DNA of 7,663 nucleotides, taken from Clostridia bacterium (lineage in GTDB: Bacteria; Bacillota_E; SLMV01; PUMD01). The notes beneath the pieces were generated by a model. It was not told the DNA's origin. It was given only the letters and a program-made list of their open reading frames with translations, and searched no databases. The stretch's first letter is position 1; each line of letters opens with the position of its first letter. Of the stretch, positions 1-5,995 are shown piece after piece. Both the position numbers and the translations under genes were made by a program. The stretch is taken from assembly GCA_007128555.1 (NCBI GenBank), contig SKXF01000168.1, forward strand, positions 1 to 7,663, read 5' to 3'.

Positions 1-440
1 ACGAAGACCATGGCCGTGCAGGGAGCAGCTCCCAGCAAGATAGCACCGGCCACGTACTGGCTTCCCAGTCCTGCCGGGATCAGGCCGGAGAAAATCACCC
101 TTATAAACAGGTAACTGAGTCCGAACATGGTGAAAGGCTTTATCATCCAGTTCATGACCGAGACGAGCAAGAGCGCCCGGGGATGATTCTTCACTTCCCG
201 GATGCTCTCCAGGTCGACCTTGAGCATCATGGGATAGATCATCATCCAGATGAGCACCGCCACCGGTATATTGACCTGGTGAACCTCCCAGATGCTCAGG
301 ACATCTGGAATAATGGGCAGGAACTGTCCAATCCCCACGCCTATTACGATACAGAGAGCGACCCACAAGCTGAGATACCTTTCGAAAAACCCAAGACCAC
401 CCTCATTGCCACCTTCTAGCTGTTGTTCCGTGCGTTCCAC
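1..440 (-). CDS. acr3: ACR3-family arsenite efflux permease (5' part, cut by left window edge)
   Basis: Inner-membrane carrier that exports arsenite, As(III), in the bile/arsenite/riboflavin transporter superfamily. The visible 146 residues start with a hydrophilic tail of about 20 residues and continue with hydrophobic segments at about 23-43, 55-74, 87-117 and from 127 on. Family landmarks are the N-terminal FERYLSLWVAL, the IYPMMLKVDLESI stretch (69-80) and GAAPCTAMVFV at the window edge. Cys140 in the last motif sits where ACR3 proteins keep the essential membrane cysteine of the fourth helix. I chose the GTG at 440 because AGGAAGGAG lies 8 nt before it. An in-frame ATG at 464 is preceded almost at once by a TAG stop and has no ribosome site at a usable distance, so it is the less likely start. 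No arsR or arsC is seen next to it; partners could lie beyond the left edge. Family call is firm; the C-terminal half is not visible. Confidence 0.93.
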   Translation of the reverse strand, partial: MERTEQQLEGGNEGGLGFFERYLSLWVALCIVIGVGIGQFLPIIPDVLSIWEVHQVNIPVAVLIWMMIYPMMLKVDLESIREVKNHPRALLLVSVMNWMIKPFTMFGLSYLFIRVIFSGLIPAGLGSQYVAGAILLGAAPCTAMVF

Positions 441-489
441 GTCTACCGCTCCTTCCTCGTTCATAGTCTAAGCCATTGGGCAACCCTTC

Positions 490-518
490 ACTATATTGCT
501 ATATTCTTATATCATAAA
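490..518 (-). promoter_or_regulatory. Probable promoter and operator of the ACR3 gene
   Basis: On the minus strand TTTATG (plus 513-518) and TATAGT (plus 490-495) stand 17 bp apart, a fair -35 and a good -10. Start of transcription would fall near 483, about 43 nt before the GTG. The spacer and its edges consist of three imperfect tandem 8-mers on the plus strand: CTATATTG (491-498), CTATATTC (499-506) and TTATATCA (507-514). AT-rich repeats between -35 and -10 are where an ArsR/SmtB-type repressor commonly binds, but no regulator gene is visible, so the operator role is inference. Confidence 0.45.
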
Positions 519-934
519 ATCGGTGAGCGAAACCAGCTTGGTCAGAGGATACGGCACAACAGAACGGGCAGGAGGTGATCGAATGGGACGGCCAGGAAGG
601 GCGTCATCGGCCAGTTCATGGCTCAGCGACACGGCGCTGAAGGTTGTGGACACGGTCAACCTCAGCATGGTCTGATCCAGGCCTGCGATCCCTGTCCGTT
701 GCAGGTCCTGAAGGCCCAGATGCCGGTTCGATGCTCTGATTGCCCGGGAAATAATCCTCAGATTTCGTTGCGCAGGACCCGACCACTCAAAGCTCCTGGC
801 GGAACCCCGGGAAGCATGTTCCAAGAACAGGCAAGCCCGGCCGGTGCAGGATCCGAACCGGGATTCGTCTTGGAAGCCGCAAGTAATCGGCAGCGCCCCC
901 GGTCGACGATGCCAGCGCCGCACCTGGAACGCGC
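519..934. other. Intergenic stretch without a convincing gene
   Basis: This gap lies between the 5' end of the ACR3 gene and the 3' end of the acetyltransferase gene; both are on the minus strand, so it holds the 3' trailer of the latter. Open frames on both strands are long here only because the DNA is GC-rich; their translations are low in aliphatic residues and match nothing I recognise. Two small items are listed separately: a 30-codon frame with a ribosome site at 583-675, and an eight-residue transposase-like scrap at 852-875 (minus). I see no tRNA and no stem with a T-tract after the acetyltransferase stop. Confidence 0.5.
583..675 (+). CDS. Possible small protein, 30 residues, unknown function
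   Basis: A short frame starting ATG GGA CGG and ending TGA. The only strong evidence is the ribosome site GGAGGTG at 571-577, five bases before the ATG. The same core and spacing precede the acetyltransferase gene, and GGGAGGTG precedes the two plus-strand genes at 5644 and 5996. The predicted peptide has a Ser/Gly/Arg-rich first third and a mildly amphipathic end (residues 13-30, SWLSDTALKVVDTVNLSM). I do not recognise it. No promoter, no family resemblance and no conserved neighbour supports it, so it may be chance or the surviving start of a decayed gene. Confidence 0.2.
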   Translation: MGRPGRASSASSWLSDTALKVVDTVNLSMV

Positions 935-1861
935 TCAGAGAGGTCGCTTCATGATCATCTCATCGTCGAGCCAGGTGCCCGTGGGCTCAAAACCCATCTT
1001 ACGGTAGAAGACCTCGGGACCATCGGGCCCGGGGTCACAGCTGGTGACCATCTCCTGTGCGCCGGGGCGGGTCCGGACATGGTCGAGGAGCAGCTCCAGG
1101 GCCCGGGATCCGTAACCTGCGCGCTGATGCCTCGCGTCCACCATCAGGCGCCAGAGGAAAAACTCGGGCTCCTCCTCGCTGCGATCCTCGCCCAGCATGA
1201 TCAGGCCGACGGGGAGTTCACCGGCATAGATGGCCCGCAAATAGACGGTCCGCAGGGAGGCGCCCACTTCGAAGTGGCCCTGGACCACGGAAACGGCATT
1301 GGGTGCCACGGGGCCCCGGGGATCCAGGCTGCACAGGTAGGCCAGGTTCGCAGCGGTGATCGGTCGCAGGCTCACTTGCTGGCGTGCAGGGGCCCTGGCA
1401 CCGGGCACCCATCTCATGATGACCTCCTCGCCTGACATTTCACCGGTGGGGACAAAACCAATGGTCTCAAAGAAACCGGCAGGACCCCCAGGGCACGGCA
1501 GGCACTGAAGGCTCACGGTCCTGTCGCCGGGGAACGCCTCAAGCATCCGTTCCATGATCCTGCGCCCGTATCCCCGGCCCTGATACTGTGCGTCCACGAG
1601 CAGGCGACGGATGATGAGCTCCCCGGGTCCAGGCTGCACCCAGAGAAACCCCACGGGATGGTCGGAAGCGTAGGCTGCCCGGATCCAGGAACCCTCCGTC
1701 ACGGCGGCCTCGGCCAGGGAGTTGGCGGCATAACGGTGCACATACTTCACCTGGCAATCCCGGGGTATGACCGAATCTCTTTGATCTTCCCGGGTCTTAA
1801 GATTCATAATGCTGAACAGGTTCTCCTCTACAAGGGGGCGGAACGCAACCTGGGTCTGCAC
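935..1861 (-). CDS. Tandem-domain GNAT N-acetyltransferase (BltD/diamine acetyltransferase-like)
   Basis: Predicted cytosolic enzyme of 308 residues that moves acetyl from acetyl-CoA to an amine. It is two fused GNAT domains. Domain 1 (about 5-152) has the acetyl-CoA loop QGRGYG at 94-99 after LLVDAQY, and a FFETIGFVPTG end. Domain 2 (about 162-308) has QRAGYG at 246-251 after LMVDARH, then FYRKMGFEPTG. Both loops keep the Q/RxxGxG/A pattern, so both could bind acetyl-CoA. The second domain, with RLMVDARH and a closing DDEMIMKRPL, resembles spermine/spermidine or diamine acetyltransferases such as BltD; the substrate is inference. The frame stays open upstream to a TTG at 2086, but that stretch does not look like protein. 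The GTG at 1861 has GGAGGTG five bases before it and starts directly at the first domain (VAFRPL). It lies 484 bp downstream of the B12-protein gene, so it probably has its own promoter. Confidence 0.85.
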   Translation of the reverse strand: MQTQVAFRPLVEENLFSIMNLKTREDQRDSVIPRDCQVKYVHRYAANSLAEAAVTEGSWIRAAYASDHPVGFLWVQPGPGELIIRRLLVDAQYQGRGYGRRIMERMLEAFPGDRTVSLQCLPCPGGPAGFFETIGFVPTGEMSGEEVIMRWVPGARAPARQQVSLRPITAANLAYLCSLDPRGPVAPNAVSVVQGHFEVGASLRTVYLRAIYAGELPVGLIMLGEDRSEEEPEFFLWRLMVDARHQRAGYGSRALELLLDHVRTRPGAQEMVTSCDPGPDGPEVFYRKMGFEPTGTWLDDEMIMKRPL

Positions 1862-2345
1862 GGCGGCACCTCCGGTAATCTCGTTTGCGCTGTCTCCATG
1901 ATAATCCAAGGGGACGAGTGGGAACAGGAGGCATATTGCCGTGGTCTTACATCGGTGAACAGTGAGCAACCTCAAGATCCGGGTGAATGCCTGTTCCTGG
2001 TAGCCTTTGGTGTGCGAAACGGACGTCCTGTCTGTCAGGAACAAGGATGATCGAACCTCCCCGGTTGCCCATTTCCCTGCCGCCAATGGACAATCAGCAC
2101 CTCGGAGTCAATAGGCATCGTACCCCGTAACAGGGAAACTCACTGCATGCTCTGTACACCCAGGTAACGAGGACCGGGCCAGCAGCACACAGACCATGAA
2201 AGGTACGATCTCGGAGCGAAGCCACGGAGCGATCCAGTGGATCCATCCATATCACCCTACCCATCATGCAACTGGGGTCCCCGCATCCGCCACCTGGCCC
2301 TCAGCGGCCCCAGATGCGGATCCCCCATACTTGAACTGTCTACCC
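1862..2345. other. Intergenic region between acetyltransferase and B12-protein genes
   Basis: Holds the 5' leader of the acetyltransferase gene and the 3' trailer of the B12-protein gene, both on the minus strand. A TATCAT on the minus strand near plus 1898-1903 could be a -10 for the acetyltransferase, but I find no good -35 with it. A stem at 2281-2319 is listed separately. The in-frame upward extension of the acetyltransferase reading frame to 2086 is taken as non-coding. No RNA gene is evident. Confidence 0.5.
2281..2319 (-). repeat. Inverted repeat downstream of the B12-protein gene
   Basis: CCGCATC at 2281-2287 pairs perfectly with GATGCGG at 2313-2319, leaving a 25-nt loop that contains a further GGCC/GGCC pairing. 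It starts 26 nt after the stop codon of the B12-protein gene on the minus strand. It could slow or end transcription, but no T-tract follows, so it is not a standard intrinsic terminator. Confidence 0.3.
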
Positions 2346-3983
2346 TCAGGCCTGCCTCAGCCCGTGCAGTCTTCCCGTCTCGTCGACAGGGTCGCCGGTC
2401 TCCGGATCGACGGCCCGGCAGGCACCCCCGATGATCCGGGTCTGCAGACGCCCCCTTGCAACGGGATTGCCCGCAAGATGGGGTGCATCCATGTACCCGG
2501 CCTGAACGGCGCGACAGAGCACATCGGGATCCACCAGGGGATCCTCCCTACCGGTACCCAGCTCCCGGATGGCCTCCAGTAGCACCTGGGCCTCCTCCAG
2601 GAGCTCCTGCTTCCGCTCCACCACCTCCGGGTCGCGTCTCATGTCGGGAAAGCCGACCAGGCAATTGCCGATCACCCGCTCCGCGACCTGGCAGCTCCTG
2701 ATGACGTCACCGGCGGTGGCTGCGTGGTCTGCCTCGGAAAAACCCACCACGTGAACGATGTGGGGCCTGATGGCCATCTGGATGACCGTCGAGTAGGCCA
2801 GCTGGCCGCGGGCCTGTTCCTCGTTCGGGGGAAAACTGAAGAGCCCGCTGCGCACCTGTCGCCAGGAGCGGAAATCCTGACCTGCCAGGGACTCGATCAT
2901 CTCCACCTTCGCCAGCATCTTGGCCAGGTCCATGCTCGCAGAGGTTCCCGCTGGCGTGTTGAACATGTACTGGGCCACGTAGTCCGAGACCCCCGCCGAC
3001 CGGGCGTTGTAGGCGGCAAGATAGGCCGCAACGACGGCACAGGTGTCGTGGGAATCTCTCAGGCTCCAGTGGTGGGACTCGTTGACTTCCACGGGTATGT
3101 CCCGGTCGCCGTGCCATCTCATCATATCCTGAGCCTCACCGATACTCTCCTGGAGGGACCGGGGTCCCCGCCCGTCCAGGACGTTGTACCAGAACAGGGG
3201 AACGGCGCACCATGCGTTGTTGATCGTATTTCTCAACACCTCGGCCATCTGGATCACGTCCCGGGTTCCACTGTAGCAGCGCATCAGGGGATAACTCCCC
3301 CGTCGGCTCGCCGCATACAGCCGCACGAAATCCCCGGCCCGGCGGACCGGCACCCCTCCCGCGCCGTCCTGGCCCAGATCCTGCTCCTCCGGATGGAAAA
3401 AGGCAGACTGGGCATTATGATCCGGTCCCAGGGATACGATATCGAGGATGCCAGCTGCGGCGATCTCCTCGATGCCAGCCGCCGTCTCCTTCAGTGTCGG
3501 GCGGCCGTAGTGGTGACGGAGCAGGGGAAAGGGCGCCCTGGCCTGGATCCTCCGCACCAGGGACTGGGGCAGCACGGTCTCATCGGTCCCTCCGGCATCA
3601 CCTCTCAGGTAGTTCAGCACCTCGGCGGGGGAAGCGTCCCCGTCAAAATCAATCTCGAACAGGCCGGTGGCCCGGGCAACCTCGCAGACCGGCCCGGTGC
3701 CCCCGAAGGCGAAGCGGATGCCATCCAGTCCCGCAGCCTCCACCTTGCACTTGAGCTCCGACAGGAGAGGGCGGGCCGACTCCGGGGACAGCCTGTAGCT
3801 GATAGCGATGACATCGGGCCTCTGTTTCTGGCATGCATCGATCAGGTCCTCGATCGCCACCTGTGTACCGAGAAAATCCGTCTCACACCCCTCACCTTCA
3901 GCTAGCCTGAGAAAACCCAGGACCCCGGCCACGTGAACGCAGTCGCCGAGGGTCGCACCTACGATTGAAACCCTTGCAGACAT
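2346..3983 (-). CDS. Cobalamin-binding-domain protein, putative B12-dependent mutase or methyltransferase
   Basis: A 545-residue predicted cytosolic protein; the reaction is unknown. Residues 1-128 read as a B12-binding Rossmann domain: a beta strand (VSIVGATLG), then DCVHVAG (14-20), DVIAISYRL (57-65) and FAFGGTGPV (91-99). These are the places where B12 domains keep DxHxxG, SxL and GG. The first motif has one extra residue (DxxHxxG); His17 would be the cobalt ligand. Residues 145-440 form a larger domain, perhaps a TIM barrel, rich in unusual invariant-looking patches: LLRHHYGRPTL (154-164), SLGPDHNAQ (184-192), RCYSGTRD (235-242), EVNESHHWSLRD (299-310), QYMFNTPAGTS (338-348) and GFSEADHAAT (414-423). 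The tail (481-545) has DAPHLAGNPVARG. It is not a clear methionine synthase, glutamate mutase or CoA mutase. ATG start lies four bases past the stop of the opine dehydrogenase gene, so the two are co-translated. 'Methionine synthase' labels would be unsafe. Confidence 0.8.
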   Translation of the reverse strand: MSARVSIVGATLGDCVHVAGVLGFLRLAEGEGCETDFLGTQVAIEDLIDACQKQRPDVIAISYRLSPESARPLLSELKCKVEAAGLDGIRFAFGGTGPVCEVARATGLFEIDFDGDASPAEVLNYLRGDAGGTDETVLPQSLVRRIQARAPFPLLRHHYGRPTLKETAAGIEEIAAAGILDIVSLGPDHNAQSAFFHPEEQDLGQDGAGGVPVRRAGDFVRLYAASRRGSYPLMRCYSGTRDVIQMAEVLRNTINNAWCAVPLFWYNVLDGRGPRSLQESIGEAQDMMRWHGDRDIPVEVNESHHWSLRDSHDTCAVVAAYLAAYNARSAGVSDYVAQYMFNTPAGTSASMDLAKMLAKVEMIESLAGQDFRSWRQVRSGLFSFPPNEEQARGQLAYSTVIQMAIRPHIVHVVGFSEADHAATAGDVIRSCQVAERVIGNCLVGFPDMRRDPEVVERKQELLEEAQVLLEAIRELGTGREDPLVDPDVLCRAVQAGYMDAPHLAGNPVARGRLQTRIIGGACRAVDPETGDPVDETGRLHGLRQA

Positions 3984-3986
3984 CTC

Positions 3987-5096
3987 TCACCCCACCATCT
4001 GATCTGAGCGCAAACCGGTCACCAATCCTCGTATCTGTTCCGCGTTCATTCCCGACAACCCGAGCCGATCCACGGTCCGACCCGTGCGCCAATAATCGAC
4101 CCCGTGCATGATGGAGGCCAGGTGTATGATGGATTTCAGGGTGGGCGTCGGCACACCAAAGACATCGCCAAAGGACGTCATGGGCACCAGGCTGGTGGGC
4201 ACATCCTCGGTGATGTAGCGGTGCTGCACCGAATCCGGTGCCAGGATTCCAGCATAGCCCCGGTTGGATTTCATCGCCCGGCAGAGTCCCCGCGCCCGCA
4301 CCCCGTATGCCTCGCGGAGGAATCCCGTGGCCGAGCGGAGGTGAAGTCCCATGGCCCGCCCAACGCTGCGGCGTTCCTCGTCCATCTCCTCGAGAATGCG
4401 CGCAACCGAGGGGCTGACCCCCTCACAGTAGTGCTCAAAGGGAACGCCCCCCTCGATCCTTGCAGCGTTGAGCAGGGTGGGGGCGGGATGAAAGATCGCC
4501 CCGATGTTATCGAAGCTCGTCTGCAACACGCTCTCGGCCCCCGCAAACTGGGGGAAGACTCCGTTCAACAATGCCAGCACGCCAGCGGTCCGGGTAGCCG
4601 GAAGGGCAGCGACATGCACCTTCCGCTTGGTCGCATAGATCCTCGCCCGGGCCGAGTCGACAGCCCTGCTGGCGAAAAGAAGCGTCTGGGCCTCGGCAAC
4701 TGTCACCTCGTCCGAGACGCCGAAGCCGTCCAGCACGAAACGAAATTCCAGGGCTCCCCCCGTCCGGCCGGGATTCAGAAGGACGACCTGCCCCGGCTGC
4801 AATAGCACTGCCATTCGAGTCGCCAGGTCCCTGTGGGCCGAGGCTGGGACCACCACCATTACCACGTCCACGCCCCGAAGGGCCAGCGAAAGATCTGTCG
4901 TGACTGCGTTCAACGGAGCAAATCCGGACCACTGCCCCTCCAGGAAGAGGCCCCCCCTTCGTTGGATGGCATCCAATCGGTTAGCACTTCGATTGTAGAG
5001 ATTCGTACGGTAACCCTTCAGGGCGAGATAGCCGGCCATCGCCTGTCCCCCACCGCCGGCACCCACAACAGCAAAACTCATTCTACCCTGTTCCAT
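3987..5096 (-). CDS. Opine (octopine/nopaline-type) dehydrogenase
   Basis: Cytosolic NAD(P)-dependent oxidoreductase of 369 residues that joins an amino acid and a 2-oxo acid by reductive amination, or runs in reverse. The N-terminal nucleotide fold shows VVGAGGGGQAMAGYLA (10-25), the GxGxxG turn after the first strand. VDVVMVVVPASAH (76-88) and VVLLNPGRTGGALEF (104-118) follow. The C-terminal Octopine_DH domain has IFHPAPTLLNAARIE (201-215), whose His203 sits where opine dehydrogenases have their catalytic histidine, and RYITEDVPTSLVP (293-305) with GVPTP (314-318), both family hallmarks. Length is normal for the family. The start at 5096 has GGGAGG four bases before it; an ATG at 5081 (MSFAVVGAG) would also fit the fold. 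It is first in an operon with the B12 protein. Substrates cannot be read from sequence, so no gene symbol is given. Confidence 0.9.
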   Translation of the reverse strand: MEQGRMSFAVVGAGGGGQAMAGYLALKGYRTNLYNRSANRLDAIQRRGGLFLEGQWSGFAPLNAVTTDLSLALRGVDVVMVVVPASAHRDLATRMAVLLQPGQVVLLNPGRTGGALEFRFVLDGFGVSDEVTVAEAQTLLFASRAVDSARARIYATKRKVHVAALPATRTAGVLALLNGVFPQFAGAESVLQTSFDNIGAIFHPAPTLLNAARIEGGVPFEHYCEGVSPSVARILEEMDEERRSVGRAMGLHLRSATGFLREAYGVRARGLCRAMKSNRGYAGILAPDSVQHRYITEDVPTSLVPMTSFGDVFGVPTPTLKSIIHLASIMHGVDYWRTGRTVDRLGLSGMNAEQIRGLVTGLRSDQMVG

Positions 5097-5370
5097 AATG
5101 CCTCCCTTCCCGTATCAGTCCAGACGGTCCCTGGGCAACGGACATCCACACCCCACGCCGGGCTTGCACTGCATTCAATGTCTGACGAGGCATGCTCTGC
5201 TGGCCTCCGCCGGGTCAGGGCCTGGACAAATCATGCCCAGCCGGAACCCATGGAGGTGGCTGTGCCACGGTGCATACATGGCCTGCTGGTGTTGATGGCA
5301 ATTCGGTCACATGTCGATCGGTTTCCACGCGAGGACGTCAACTCTCTGGTGGTCCATCGAAGAACAACGA

Positions 5371-5394
5371 TCCCGGGATGCCTCCCGGAATGCT
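5371..5394. repeat. Tandem 12-bp direct repeat
   Basis: TCCCGGGATGCC (5371-5382) is followed directly by TCCCGGAATGCT (5383-5394), identical at 10 of 12 positions. It abuts the hairpin at 5392-5420 inside the probable leader of the opine dehydrogenase operon. Confidence 0.6.
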
Positions 5395-5420
5395 TGCTAC
5401 CGGGAGCCGGTAGTCAATGC
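5392..5420. promoter_or_regulatory. Strong hairpin / palindrome, possible operator or attenuator
   Basis: CTACCGG (5397-5403), loop GAG, CCGGTAG (5407-5413) is a perfect 7-bp inverted repeat. If T5414 and T5418 are bulged out, the outer bases TTG/CAA and GC/GC extend it to 12 pairs. A competing stem, CTCCCGG (5382-5388) with CCGGGAG (5400-5406), shares the right-hand bases, so the two cannot form at once. A protein-binding palindrome or an RNA switch are both possible; no T-tract follows on either strand. Confidence 0.4.
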
Positions 5421-5503
5421 CCACTACAACCAAACATATGCCATGATCAGGAATTTATGACAACAACACCAGCGCGGAACGACACGAGGTCTTCAATAGC
5501 CAT

Positions 5504-5533
5504 ATTATACTATATACTTGCCTATTCTGCCAG
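5504..5533 (-). promoter_or_regulatory. Possible sigma-70-type promoter for the opine dehydrogenase operon
   Basis: On the minus strand a perfect TATAAT (plus 5504-5509) lies 18 bp after CTGGCA (plus 5528-5533), a four-of-six match to TTGACA. Start would be near 5497, giving a leader of roughly 400 nt. No better promoter is seen closer to the gene. The AT-rich setting (TATAGTATAATATGG) makes a chance -10 match possible. Confidence 0.4.
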
Positions 5534-5596
5534 CTCAATGACTGGATTCTGCCGAAGTCAATGCGAGACTCCATGCTGGCTCGATCGGTCGAAGCG

Positions 5597-5626
5597 ATGA
5601 CATAACTGGACAACAACGGATATAAT
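5597..5626 (+). promoter_or_regulatory. Strong sigma-70-type promoter for the DUF5658-SIMPL operon
   Basis: ATGACA (5597-5602, five of six to TTGACA), an 18-bp spacer, and a perfect TATAAT (5621-5626). Transcription would begin near 5633, which falls inside the ribosome site GGGAGGTG (5632-5639), so the leader before the TTG start would be only about 11 nt. Confidence 0.65.
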
Positions 5627-5643
5627 GCGATGGGAGGTGCCCG

Positions 5644-5943
5644 TTGATTTCCCTGAAATTGATGCTGATCGCAATCGGTGTCTTTAACGTCGCTGACTAC
5701 GTCTTCACCCTGCGGGCCCTGGAAGCGGGCTTCACGGAGGGAAACCCTTTCATGGATGCCATTATCCACACGTCCTGGTTCCCAGCCATCAAGCTGCTCC
5801 TGATCCCATGCGGCCTGCTGGCGATCTGGCTGGTTGAAGACCGCCTCAAGCCCTTTTCGAAACACCTCGTCCTCATCGCACTGCTCGTCTACGGGGGACT
5901 GATGGTGTATCATGGAAGAGTGGTTCTTCCGTATCTCCTGTAG
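5644..5943 (+). CDS. DUF5658-family small membrane protein
   Basis: A 99-residue predicted inner-membrane protein of unknown role. Three hydrophobic segments are visible: about 4-23, 46-65 and 74-90. NVADYVFTLRALEAG (15-29) followed by EGNPFMDAI (32-40) matches the N..D...T...L..G....NP.M pattern that I associate with DUF5658. A charged stretch, VEDRLKPFSKH (64-74), separates helices two and three. The TTG start is chosen because GGGAGGTG at 5632-5639 lies just before it and no other start fits. It is first in an operon with the SIMPL gene, 52 bp apart. Family assignment is from memory of the pattern; membrane nature is clear. Confidence 0.75.
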   Translation: MISLKLMLIAIGVFNVADYVFTLRALEAGFTEGNPFMDAIIHTSWFPAIKLLLIPCGLLAIWLVEDRLKPFSKHLVLIALLVYGGLMVYHGRVVLPYLL

Positions 5944-5995
5944 TGTTTCAGTGCTAGGTGAAGATCTTCCAGAACGGTTCTTGGGAGGTGCAGAC

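Larger units (their letters stand above)
5097..5503 (-). other. Probable long leader of the opine dehydrogenase operon
   Basis: If the promoter at 5504-5533 is used, about 400 nt of untranslated RNA precede the opine dehydrogenase start. The segment contains a 12-bp tandem repeat (5371-5394) and an overlapping strong hairpin (5392-5420), listed separately. I looked for a cobalamin riboswitch B12 box and for tRNA-like structure and found neither. A GTG-started plus-strand frame here (5262-5600) has mixed codon use and is not accepted as a gene. Confidence 0.35.

Noticed and set aside
845..870. tRNA T-arm-like string (GGTTCGGATCC on the minus strand)
   Set aside because: The stem has mismatches, the loop lacks the conserved A, and no acceptor or anticodon stem can be drawn around it.
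507..923. Minus-strand open frame of 138 codons
   Set aside because: Arg/Ser/Pro-rich translation typical of GC-rich non-coding DNA, no ribosome site; only eight residues recall a transposase motif, reported separately as weak.
1862..2086. In-frame upstream extension of the acetyltransferase to a TTG at 2086
   Set aside because: The translation does not resemble a domain or signal peptide, and a GGAGGTG ribosome site sits exactly before the GTG at 1861.
2102..2230. Hydrophobic minus-strand frame (APWLRSEIVPFMVCVLLA) recalling the C-terminus of a TRAP-type permease
   Set aside because: Only about 20 residues are suggestive, there is no start or ribosome site, and the flanks do not continue the similarity.
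2724..3905. Long plus-strand open frame of 393 codons
   Set aside because: Lies entirely antisense to the well-supported B12-protein gene; its His/Gly/Pro-rich translation is a shadow of that gene's codon bias.
5101..5500. Cobalamin riboswitch upstream of the opine/B12 operon
   Set aside because: I looked for the B12 box on the minus strand and found no convincing match, though the long leader would leave room for one; a covariance-model scan would be decisive.
5262..5600. Plus-strand GTG-started frame of 112 codons with GGAGG five bases upstream and eight cysteines
   Set aside because: Codon use is mixed (several ATA, TTA, AGA), unlike the real genes; no family resemblance, and it runs through the -10/-35 and hairpin region of the divergent opine operon.
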